Shown here: positions 49,101 to 59,040 of the stretch, piece after piece
Numbering within the stretch: the first letter of the stretch is position 1
Layout: each line of letters starts with the position of its first letter
NCBI GenBank assembly: GCA_914767715.1
Contig: OU612075.1
Coordinates: 2,912,001-2,976,000 of the forward strand
Source: Membranipora membranacea
Taxonomy: Eukaryota > Bryozoa > Gymnolaemata > Cheilostomatida > Membraniporidae
Length of the DNA stretch: 64,000 nucleotides
Reading direction: 5' to 3'
Made by a program: the position numbers and the translations under genes
Notes under the pieces: model-generated
What the model saw: only the letters and a program-made list of their open reading frames with translations
Told to the model about the DNA's origin: nothing
Databases searched by the model: none

Positions 49101-49771
49101 GTCATGTGTCCTCATCCGCCATTGTAACTTTCTGCAAAAATGATGATATGAGTTAGTCTGAGAACAAACACAACACTAGGATGATGATGTGGAACGCAAA
49201 GAAATTCAAACTTTGCATCCACTCCACACGTTATCAGCTTGTAATGGGTATCAATTACAATTCTCAAACAAGCTCATGTATGTATGTAACCTGTCCCTGC
49301 ACTGTTACATAAAACATGATGATTTGTAGTTGTATTCTATTGTTGTAGATAATTATAATCCAGGCCTGTCAGGGTGAACATGAAGCTTCTGGATCAACCT
49401 CTACAAACAGCCTAAGAGATGCCCAGGGCTCAACAGCAAAGGATAACCAGCATATAAATCTGAAGAGGCCTCACACCTTGTTACAAATGTCTACAGTACA
49501 TGGAGGGATGTCTGTCAGAGGGGCGTTCACTGGAGCTATCGCGAGACAGATAGCTAAAGCTGATGGTAAGACTACTATAGAAGAGATGGTGACTAAGGCT
49601 AATATAGATCTAAAGAAGAACGAACCAGATCAGTACAATCAGACACCAATACTAAGAAGTACACTTCAGAAGAGTCTAGTACTTCCACCAGGAGAGCAGA
49701 AATCTGATTCTCTACAAAGCCTGAATAAACCATCTAAAATCAGTCTTCTCAAAAAGCTTGGTGTTCTTTAG
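40157..49771 (+). CDS. LRR-Roc-COR-caspase fusion protein
   Basis: Six exons: 40157-40244, 40932-41160, 42761-47844, 48186-48254, 48590-49017, 49349-49771. All phases agree and the total of 6321 nt is divisible by 3, giving 2106 residues. Order: N-terminal segment with degenerate LRRs (1-127); 46 LRRs of 23 residues (128-1185); Roc GTPase with P-loop GNSKAGKTS (about 1246), DFGGQ (about 1300) and THCD (about 1369); COR domain starting near LPASWYR (about 1460) and running to about 1800; short linker; caspase p20 with SHG (His1933) and QACQG (Cys1973); then p10 with SVRG. Roc-COR acts as a GTP-dependent dimerising switch, and caspases are cytosolic Cys proteases cleaving after Asp. Inference: a single-chain sensor-switch-protease for cell death or immunity. 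There is no signal peptide or membrane segment. The ATG at 40157 was chosen because its exon joins in phase. If the donor at 47845 is not used, translation stops at 47903 without the caspase. Confidence 0.85.
41604..42190. mobile_element. Large foldback element with tRNA-like centre
   Basis: About 190 bp at 41604-41795 recur inverted at 42000-42190 with roughly 85% identity (for example gattgcctgctgattc against gaatcagcgggcaatc). The unique centre contains A-box-like tggcccagcaacgcaacgg and B-box-like gggttcgagtacc around 41873-41942. It lies in intron 2 of the LRR-Roc-COR-caspase gene. No protein coding. Confidence 0.75.
42488..42625 (-). repeat. Possible tRNA-derived SINE fragment
   Basis: On the minus strand ccagggttcgaatcac resembles a Pol III B box. 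On the plus strand tggcagcagtggtttaag is A-box-like. The orientation conflict leaves the class uncertain. Intronic. Confidence 0.3.
42825..45998 (+). repeat. 46-copy 69-bp tandem array encoding leucine-rich repeats
   Basis: Exactly 46 x 69 bp with no indel, all inside one exon. Each unit encodes a 23-residue LRR that begins IPESIGQLTNL and ends SLTT. Variation is concentrated in the seven residues between TSL and SLTT (SISGD, SISGS, RIRND, SIDGP, SISGF, SIYGY, SIHGP, SIKGP and others). Nucleotide identity between units is very high. Larger duplicated blocks are visible: repeats 12-17 recur as 19-24, and 3-8 recur closely as 39-44. Confidence 0.97.
47845..47903 (+). promoter_or_regulatory. Splice donor that decides caspase inclusion
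   Basis: Donor gtaaga at 47845. Splicing to 48186 adds the caspase. Retention adds 19 codons and reaches a TGA at 47901-47903, leaving an LRR-Roc-COR protein. Confidence 0.55.
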
Positions 49772-52700
49772 AATGCAAACACATAACAATCTCTCTCATT
49801 CATTACCATATTTTATTTCTGTATTATATTCAATACAACAAATACATCCTACACTTATTACACTATGTGATACTACCGAGAATGTTTATTTAAATGATAG
49901 ATTGATAAGACAATTATCAGTGCAAACAACACTTGCCTGTCTGACAAGCTATATTTCAGGGGGGGGGGGGGGTAAGGGGTGGTAGGATAAAGCTTGACAA
50001 CTTTCAATAACAAAGTTGGTTTAGAAGTACAAAAGTGTCAACGTTTCGGCTCTTGCCAACAACTTCACAATTTTCTTGAACAAAAATTTCCATTGATAAC
50101 AATTTATTTCATGGGTAGATGGATAATCACATAGTTTTAGCTAGGTATAGCAGCTTGAAGTTTTAAGATCTACAACAAATAGTGTACTGTATTTTTAAGT
50201 TGTTTTCCCCTTTCCGGCATGTGAAACTAACCTTCAATACATCTGTGATAATATTGCGATTAACCTGGACACATGTAACAGTAGCTAACTTTGTACAAGG
50301 GAACTTGTAAATATTCAATGGTATGATATTACAAACGCATGGTCTTAGATTAGAAAAATCGACAGGGGAGGCAACAGTATGAAGAGCAGATGCGCCGGTG
50401 AGAAGATGACACTGAGTGGGCATTGTAAGCTGTATCTATGATTTGCTGGAACTAAACTCAGTCGTTGGTACTTACCCCTGACCTTGTAAACAGAATCTGG
50501 ATGTAGACTCGCAATATCACTTGGTCTCTGCTCTGCCATTATTAGCGGCTAAGTTTTACTGTATATCGTCTATCTGTATTTCGCTGTTTGTGCATATCTT
50601 ATCCAAAATATGCCTTATTCTGACTATTCCAAATCTCTCCAATTTATAGTGACTATACTTGGCCGTATGTGTGCCTCTGTCCTTGTCTGCAAAATCTTAT
50701 CTATGTGCAGTAAGTCTGTCTCCCGACGCCCACACTATTTACTTTTATTGAGCTCAAAGCGGCCTTGTCTTTTATTCAGGTTTTTCAGAGCTTTTGTAGC
50801 TTTGCATATTGATTACTTTGTATTATGACATCTGTTAAAATTTTAGCTTTGTAAGTTTTAAACTTCTATTTTAAATATTTAGAATTTTACTGATAACAAT
50901 GTTTAATTTTGCAGATTGGTCTTGCTGATGTATGGCTATGGTATGGTATGGCCTTCACTTAACTAGCCACTCCAGATGTGATGCGCGTAACTCCTTTCGC
51001 TAAAGAATGGTCTGGCAGGGTCGAGGCAGATCCTTGTGTAAAGAAAGACCTCACCGGTCGACCCGACCCCAATTTATATATTTGTCGGAGTTGTCTTGCA
51101 TCGGATTATTTTTAGATCTGTCAAGCAGCAGTCAGTATTTCTCTCAATAATCTGAGTTGTCATCCAATACATGCACTTTTTGTGATAGAGCTGGATAGAC
51201 CAATTTATGATTTTAGGTACCCTAGCTACCTAAGCATTGTGTTTACTAATTCATTTTTATTTTTGATGTTGTTCTAGTAATGTGTTCGCGTTTTGACTTG
51301 GCGAAGGATTTAGATTTAATAAGCCTATCAATGTATCATAGCAAGCATATCACTTACTGTCGATAGGTTTGATGTTGGTATTAAAAGTGAGTAGACTTTG
51401 CTTTCCGTGTTTCTTGTTAATCGGTTTAAATCGGGAGGTGTGTGCTCAAGCTATTGTTACAGGTGGTTTTCTATCGCTAGGTTTTCAAATTTTAGCCAAG
51501 CAAAACAAACCTTGCAAAGCTATAATTTGCCTGCACCCCAACCGCTCAGACTAAATAAATAATTCTTTAAGGTTGTGAGGTGATATATGGCCATATATTA
51601 TTAATCCTTATGTTAGTGGATTGTAGATTTACTACTACAGCACTATATCAATCTAACAGAGACCCAATAATAGCAGAACAGGTTTTTAGTTGAATACCCA
51701 CAATGCAACTCCAAGTAAAACTTTAAAACTATAGTTACACTGGAACCAATGCGCTACACACTTTAAAGGAGTAGGAGGTGGCTCAGATAGTTAGAGCGCG
51801 TCCTTCTGCATGCAGTGTTTAAGGTCGTGGGTTTGAATTGAATCCATCTGCAGTTCACTGAATACTGGGACATGTTGGTGTGCTACGACCTGCCTTCAAA
51901 CTGAGAGGAATTTGGCGCAGACATTGGCGCCTAGCCCCTAAGGCACCCACTATGTTGCTGCCCATTCATAAGAATTGAAACAAAATTTTCAACCAACATT
52001 TAATTGACTCCCTGTAAGGTTACTTTAGCCTCTAGACGCAATATTCTCGTCAGCAATCTGAAAATTACAATTCATTCGCACCAAATGAATTATATGATTT
52101 TATTTACAATCTCTACGATGGAAGGCCCAGTATTAATGAGCTACTGTCCCAGGTCAGCCTGTGCTCATAAATTCAAGCCAGTTATCTTTGCACCATAGTG
52201 ACTGAACTTGTTAAAAGGCGCTTGAGTCTCTGACCTGAGAATTCATTCCCGCAATTCGGAGGTTAAACGATGTTCTCATGAGGTGTAAACTAACATGTGA
52301 TTGTCATGGGTCATGGTGTCTCCTTGAAAGTTTTGTCCTGTGATCCTGTGTAAGGTTTATTATCCTCCACTTTGTGCTCATCCCAGCAAGGAGTTACTCC
52401 TCGGTCCCAGCAATAATTGGCCAACTTCACTCACATGAAGGGGCAACTCCGAATATGTGCTATCCCATGCAGTCATCGAGGTTAAATGGAACATAGCAAC
52501 ATAGAACATAACAACTCTTCTGTTACCATCGTGAAGACCCTACATCAACTGGATTGTCATAAAAGAGTTTTGATCTCGTTGACAGGCCTGATAGGGCGTA
52601 AAAAGACACATAAAATTAGTAAAATTTATTTACCCGACATATCCATTTATAGCTTGGCCGATTCTAAAACAATGTCCAGTGAATAATTTTGGTAGGCCTA

Positions 52701-53396
52701 TTGAGTTTGTTTCTACATTATGTTATTTGTGGCTTTCATAAAGACTGTTTCAAATTCACGAGTATTCCTTACCATACTCATCAATCTGTAAATCATCATG
52801 ATATGTATGATACCCATGTATACTGGGTAGGCAATAATCCGACCCTACAAATCCGGGTCCAATACTTTGCTCTGTCTCTAATAGTTAGAATTATTGTAAT
52901 TTGGATTTGAACTCAGACTATAAAATGACAGTCTTTGTCACTGCTACATTTAAACTTTGCATGTCGTCACAGATATTAGTTACTCTACTTTGGTATCGCT
53001 GGATAAACAAACACACTATTTAACTGGTTAAATCTGGTCACCGTAGCCTCCCGGTACACACTCCTATCCAACATACACAAACTCCTGTTACTCTATTTCA
53101 ACACACTGAAATAAGATTTGATACACATATAGGGAATATTTTCAGTTGAGTGTATAAATTTAAATACATTGAATTAATTTAAGACTTGGATTACATTATA
53201 AGAAAGAAAAGAAGTGATAGACAACTCCTATTCGATAAAATATACTTCAATGTTTTATAAAATACTGCAGCCTACACGGAACTCTATTAATGCTTCATCA
53301 AAAACCTCTCAAAAGCCTCAATACCAAGATCATCATGACAAATAGACCTAGATGTACGCATGCGCGTAGAGAGAGGTGGCTATAACAAGCTGAGCA
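49772..53396. other. Intergenic region with a SINE copy and no confident gene
   Basis: Contains a G12 run near 49960 and a SINE-B copy at 51768-51950. A possible minus-strand first coding exon at about 50471-50539 starts with a good ATG context and ends at a GTAAGT donor, but no convincing continuation was found. No AATAAA appears soon after the caspase stop, so that gene's 3' end is undefined. Confidence 0.4.
51768..51950 (+). mobile_element. tRNA-derived SINE, family SINE-B
   Basis: tRNA-like head: A box tggctcagatagttagagc, B-box-like gggtttgaatt. The body contains aatttggcgcagacattgg followed by ctaaggcaccca. The same body is found in reverse at 58758-58910, defining a family. Confidence 0.75.
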
Positions 53397-53725
53397 ACTC
53401 ACGGCCACTCACGGCCACTCACGGCCACTCACGGCCACTCACGGCCACTCACGGCCACTCACGGCCACTCACGGCCACTCACGGCCACTCACGGCCACTC
53501 ACGGCCACTCACGGCCACTCACGGCCACTCACGGCCACTCACGGCCACTCACGGCCACTCACGGCCACTCACGGCCACTCACGGCCACTCACGGCCACTC
53601 ACGGCCACTCACGGCCACTCACGGCCACTCACGGCCACTCACGGCCACTCACGGCCACTCACGGCCACTCACGGCCACTCACGGCCACTCACGGCCACTC
53701 ACGGCCACTCACGGCCACTCACGGC
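53397..53725. repeat. Perfect 10-bp minisatellite (ACTCACGGCC)n
   Basis: About 33 uninterrupted, identical copies. With a 10-bp unit it is open in several frames (a 30-bp protein period), but flanking sequence gives no gene. Copy number may be collapsed in assembly. Confidence 0.98.
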
Positions 53726-54224
53726 TGAAAATTAAATAATTAACTTAGAAGATGAAAGTCATAAACCCATCTTGAGTTATGGCAATGGCGCTGGATATGG
53801 CTTGTTTTCCTGAATGGTGTTATGTCCAACCTGACTTTGATTTCACTGGGCTCTTGACTCTTGCCACAACTGGGGTTTTTTCCCGAATTCTTATTTGGGC
53901 CTCGGCATATTGATGAGTGGTGTCGGGACATATGGTATTTTGCTTTGTGTTTTTTTGTGTTGTGTTGTGTTGGGACATATGGCATATGGTATTTTGGCAT
54001 TGGCATATCATGTTCTCTGCGCATTTTATCCTGATGGTATTTTGACGACGGCATTATGGCCAGTACTGCACTCACGCTGAATACCCCAACACATGTTTGA
54101 CAATAATGACTGAACTGAAAAAAACACACTTCAACAATTACTCATGTTGTGGTTTTCAATGAAATGGTCTGTCATCATTACTGTGCAGTACTTGTACTCA
54201 TTACAGATTGGAGAGATCATAAAT

Positions 54225-57200
54225 AAAAACACTGTGGGTTATTTGATGAAGTTTTATTGTTTTATAGTTAAAATTATGATAGATAATGATGTGTTCAAAG
54301 GAATTCATCATTATTCGTAGGTCAGAAGGTAATTGTGAAGTACTTGTGCAGCTTGTCCGTTCTGGTGATAGGGGATGTATCAAATACCTAAAAAACACAA
54401 TTAAGAATATATTTTAGTGCATTTGACAAAGCTAAGAAAGCAGTTTTGCTGCTATCACAAGTTCGTGTGTAAATTATTTAATTTAAGTCACAGTCTCGCC
54501 ATCATACTGTTTGTTATTGTTTTGAAGTTCTCTGTCTAATTTTATGCGCATTGGTTCAACTTAGTTACGTATTGGTTTGTGTTCCCTCGTTCGATTAGGG
54601 CAATCCCTTTGTCTTGGAGCTGCGTGACTGAGCAGAGTGGAGAGCATCAAAGACCGGTTCAATTCCCGGCTGTGGTAGACCTTTTTGAACTGTTTTTAAG
54701 TATCCCATTTCAGATTGAAAGGGATTCACTTCATTTTAAGTTCCAATCAATGCATGGGAACTTTGCCTAAGAGATCATCTTCCCTAATATAATAAAGGGT
54801 TGTTGCTGACAGAGACCAACATAGACTCTTGCCACCCCCATTGTCCGACGCCGTCCCCTCCCCCTATATTGTAATCAAAAAAGAGATCTGAGTCATGGTA
54901 ATCAAAGAGAGAGAGTCATCAGTGATTCCAGAGAGTCAGAATTATATTAAATTATAAAGATTAAGAAACAAAAATATACTTTTGTTCATAATTGGAGACA
55001 GCGTACTTAATGATTGGACACCACGTTCTTAAGACACTCTAGAGTCTAGACCATCGAAATTTTGAAACCTCATTGCCCTGGAATCAGTCATAGTCAGTCA
55101 GTCATGTTAGACCCTTGGGTATATACTATCGGTTAGAGCAAATCTTCATAGTTGTAATCTCCTGAATGGGCAACATATGGAGATAACAAAATATTGAAAC
55201 TTTAAAATACTTACTCTTAGTTGTAGTTACAAATCCAATCAGGCATACAAACATTAACTTTGCAAGCTGTACGGCAGTAGCTATTACTGTTGCCATAGCT
55301 CTTGCAGTCTCTACTTCGCACGCACTGTTCACCACCCTCAGTGTCATATCCCTCGCATTCAGCTTTTGTGACAGCAGCAACTGAAAAATTAAAAGATTTT
55401 AATGAGCATTTAAACGGGCTATCAAATTAACGCCATCGACCCATTCTTTTTTGGGGATGGTGAGATGGCGCAATCGATTAGCGCGCTTGCTATTCACTGC
55501 CGCATGAGTTGTGGGTTCGAGCCCCACTGGAGGAGCTTTCATTGTTGATTGTTCCAGCCCCCAGCACCCTCGGGTGTATACCTCTCCTGTGTACTTGTCT
55601 ACTGACTGACTCATGGAAAGACATGTGACAGCATGGAAAGACATGCTGACAAGCTGGAAAGACAGCCAAACCTACTACAAAGGGTCCCAGCAATGGGCCA
55701 TGTAAGGCCAATATCCCTAACACGTACGCTGTGTTTCATAGGGTGGCAATGGTGGATTGGAATGTGCTGTGGGATGAGAGAACTCAACTCCGAGTAGTGG
55801 GTAGCGGGCTATCTAATTAGCGCCATCAATCCATTCTTTTTTGGTGATGTGAGATGGCACAATCGGTTAGCGCGCTTGCTATTCACTGCCAGGCGATAAG
55901 TGCCGCAGGAGTTGTGAGTTCAAACCCCACTGGGGGAGCTTTCATTGTTGATTGTTCCAGCCCCCAGCACCCTCGGGTGTATACCTCTCCTGTGTACTTG
56001 TCTACTGACTGATTCATGGAAAGACAGGTGACAGCATGGAAAGACATGCTGACAAGCTGGAAAGACAGCTAAACCTACTACAAAGGGTCCCAGCAATGGG
56101 CCATGTAAGGCCAATATCCCTAACACGTACGCTGTGTTTCATAGGGTGGCAATGGTGGATTGGAATGTGCTGTGGGATGAGAGAACACAACTCCGAGTAG
56201 TGAATAGCTGATTTAGATGATGACTGTGTTGAGCCTGCAAAACCAGCTTATATAGTGCACAATATCCCGCATCACAAGGCCATGTGTCAATTATTGGATA
56301 TCCATCAATTAGGCTTCAGTGTTGTATTCATTTTCTTATGATCACTGTTGATAAAGCTAGTTATTATAGTTATTTTGTGAATAATCAATTTTTGTATATT
56401 ATGGAAGGAATAATTAACGCTTGCCTAACTTGTAAAACTATGGGAAACTGCAACTGTCTCGCAAGAGGTTTGATGGTTGCAGTTTTCCATATTTTAGGTG
56501 TTGTTTCAGAATCTAGAGAATTGTTGAATAGTCTGGTAATGATGGCGGCTAATTGATCGGTCACCATTCTGTGCATGCTCAGCTGATCTCTGCAAAATTG
56601 AGTCTCGGAATTCCGAAGCCATCTGATTGGCTACCTGCTCTGGTGGCACACTCTCAAATGCGTGCGAAATTGTTAGAAAGAGTTATCTTCTATTGTCACT
56701 ATTAGCTAAATTTGACTGGCAATTTATGCAGGGGGTGTCCTCTCTCCCCAGACCAAAATTGCAATTAGAACCCAGACTAAACTCATTGTTCTTGCACATG
56801 CGCAAATTCAAGTCACGCATGATACATACTTAGCCTTACGACATTCTCTTTGTGGTAATGATAGCCTAGTTTATCAGTGATCTACATGCCCAGTCAGATC
56901 ACGAGAGTCAGTATGATCGGTCACAGCTTGATAACCTTGGGATGAGTCCATCAGAGCCGGCACCTTTTCTTGAATTCAGCCGCTTCAATTGTTTGACGGC
57001 AGCATCTTCAGTTATATTCAATGTTGGCGCACTTGGGTTTGGTTCAGCTGGAGGAGGAGAGGTAATATCTGTCTTTTCAAATCTGGCAAAGAAAGAGTTT
57101 AGTTCATCTGGGCTAAAGCTAGTGTCAGTAGGCTGGTTAGAGTATTTTGGTGGTAATCCAGTGAGCTTTTCTATGTCATTCCAGGCATTGGCCGGGTCGT

Positions 57201-59040
57201 CCGCCAGGTGTTCTTGGATTTTATGGGTGTATTTGGCCCGAGATTTGTTCAGGTTGGTAATGAGAACATTAATTATACTGATGGGCAAAGTCAGTTGGAT
57301 GTCCTATCCGTACTAGGTAGTATAATGGTCCTGGTATTACAAGGCATGACCAGAAAATAACCGTTTAAATTCTTTCTCAAACAATAGCTACATCATCAAA
57401 ATTGAAAAGGTCTTGTAGAGTTTGCAACCAAGTGGCAAGGTTGACCACAAAAAAATATGCATCACCAAGTTTTTCATTTAGACCGATCGCCTCAAAGGCA
57501 AGCAGACTGAGACCACAGCTAGCAGGCACAACTATAATTGTTCTCAAGTTTGTCGTATAGAGTAAATACTATAATGAAATCAAAAACTTGTAATTTTGTT
57601 TTTTTCTAAATTATATACTGTTAGCTACTATTTTTTTCTTCTGATGTCCTATGATCAACTATGTTCGAGAGAACTTGACCCTATATGCTTTTAACGGTAA
57701 GTCATTTGCAGTCATCTAAAAACTCCTCAGCATTGAATGTAAATTGAATTGAACGGAATCAAACCAAGACCAAAAATTGGCAAATAAATTGTACAAATAT
57801 CTGGAATATATTGAATAACACTATAATCAATAAAACATGTTAAAAAGTAAAACCAGTGGTTTGCATTTGCCTTGTTATTATAACACGTTGATACAACACC
57901 TCATTATATTAACACTGACTGTATTTAGACACAGATTAAATTTAGTTGAGATTCTGATCGTAAGCTTACACAAGGTTGGGGTCGCTAGCTATTATAGCCT
58001 TTGATCCAGAAGAACTCATTCCATGTCTCGATAGCTGCCAGCTCCAGATTTTCAGGTCAGTATACTCAAACCAATAACACTGATTGTTAATACCCTGTAC
58101 CCATCCGGTAGGGCATCCTGTGGTTTAATATTAACCATAGACTTAATAATAGTTAATATATTGGATATAATATATATTATTAAGTCTACCGGATAACAAC
58201 AGTGAAAATCGCAGGGCGTAAGCTGAATTATGTCTAATTATTGGAATAGATTCTTGCTTTTTCAAAAATGTAACAATGATATTCTTTATTTTAAGAACAA
58301 TATTGTACCCAACTTCCCATTGGGTCTGGGCTTATCACTACTCATTACTGACAAACTGATGATGGGATTACATGATTTTGACAAGCGTGGTAAGTTCGGC
58401 CAAACAGTTTTTTGTATTGGTGATAGTTCATGTTAATAGCATAGTAGCAATGCTGCAATAACCATAAATGTTTTTGAGGTAGACCAACAATCAATTCCTA
58501 ATAATCACTGTTTTGCACAATAAAGTATAAAATTTTACCTTCGCCATAGTATTCTAAGTAAACACATTTAGCTAAAGCTCAATTTAGCTAATTCGAGGTT
58601 GAGATTTTGCGAGCTAGCACCGAGCTAGCACCGAGCTAGCACCGAGTTAGCACCGAGCTAGCACCGATATAGCTAGCCATAAGTTTCACTATATCAAGTC
58701 TGCGCTAGGAGGTTGATTAAAAAGGTTGATTATCACTCGCCACATCCCGAATCATGGGCGGCGAAAATTTAGTGCCTTAGTGGCAAGGCCGCAATATCTG
58801 CGCCAAATTGCTCTCTGCTCCCAGTAGGATTTGAACTAAGAATCTTCAACATTTGCATGCATTGCAAGGAACGGCGCTCTAACCAACCGACCCACCTCCT
58901 ACTCCTAATATAAGTTTCATCGAGGGAGAGTGATGTTTGTGCCTGTGTGTGTTCTCACCTTCTGATAGAGCAGGTGTCCAAATGGAAACAAAGACAACCA
59001 GAAGAAGAATAGACGATGTACCATTCTGTTCTGCCAGCAT
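54225..59040 (-). CDS. Small secreted cysteine-rich peptide
   Basis: Minus strand. Coding exon 1 is 59040-58959 (27 codons plus one base). Coding exon 2 is 55380-55217, ending in TAA. A 3' untranslated exon runs from 54387 to about 54225, and AATAAA is read on the minus strand near 54250. The 81-residue product starts with a clear signal peptide (hydrophobic ILLLVVFVSIW core, cleavage near residue 26). The mature part of about 55 residues has seven Cys in the pattern x-C-x10-C-x5-C-x9-C-x3-C-x4-C-x5-C and no membrane segment. The phase-1 join puts the signal peptide exactly in frame with the Cys-rich exon. The TAA lies two bases before a GTAAGT donor. Resembles disulfide-rich defence, signalling or venom-like peptides in general; family not recognised. 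The odd Cys number may mean dimerisation or a free thiol. Confidence 0.65.
54590..54680 (+). repeat. Possible tRNA-like SINE head
   Basis: tgactgagcagagtggagagc (A-box-like) is followed by ggttcaattcccg (B-box-like). Too short and degenerate for a tRNA gene. Intronic to the Cys-rich gene. Confidence 0.3.
55415..56213 (+). repeat. Tandem duplication of a 390-400 bp SINE-A unit
   Basis: Unit 1 (55415-55804) and unit 2 (55805-56213) are nearly identical. Each begins cgggctat, then carries a tRNA-like head (A box gagatggcgcaatcg, B box gggttcgagcccc or gagttcaaacccc) and a body with agcaccctcgggtgtatac. Unit 2 has a short insert (aggcgataagtgccg) in the head. Open frames here are by-products. 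Lies in the intron of the Cys-rich gene. Confidence 0.8.
56395..57300 (-). pseudogene. LINE reverse transcriptase fragment, interrupted
   Basis: Minus strand. 57288-56914 reads as the linker and start of a non-LTR retrotransposon reverse transcriptase: WNDIEKLTG, ELNSFFARFE, then QLKRLNSRKGAGSDGLIPR. The next part (FNNSL, then PKIWKTATIKPL) continues at 56553-56455. The two pieces are separated by the insertion at 56565-56913 and differ in frame. No start, endonuclease or catalytic YADD region is present, so it is dead. Jockey/CR1/L2-like in style; the clade is not certain. Confidence 0.75.
56565..56913. mobile_element. 349-bp insertion inside the LINE fragment, 11-bp target duplication
   Basis: The 11-mer tgatcggtcac occurs at 56554-56564 and again at 56914-56924, exactly where the LINE homology breaks. 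The inserted DNA has no coding content and no obvious terminal inverted repeat. The duplication length fits a Mutator-like or a retroposed element. Confidence 0.65.
58136..58186. repeat. AT-rich inverted repeat
   Basis: tagacttaataat and attattaagtcta face each other around an AT-rich spacer. Small foldback or chance palindrome in AT-rich sequence. Confidence 0.5.
58613..58680. repeat. Short tandem repeat of gagctagcacc
   Basis: Five copies of an 11-13 bp unit, one with a base change. Confidence 0.9.
58758..58910 (-). mobile_element. tRNA-derived SINE-B, inverted copy
   Basis: Read on the minus strand: ggaggtgggtcggttggtta (A-box region), gttcaaatcc (B box), then aatttggcgcagatattg and ctaaggcac. 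Matches 51768-51950. Adjacent to the first coding exon of the Cys-rich peptide. Confidence 0.75.

Noticed and set aside
53360-53728. Open frame through the 10-bp array
   Set aside because: A 10-bp unit without stops is open in several frames; nothing in the flanks supports a gene.
55399-56126. Minus-strand frames of 68-81 codons
   Set aside because: They fall entirely in the duplicated SINE-A units and repeat with them.
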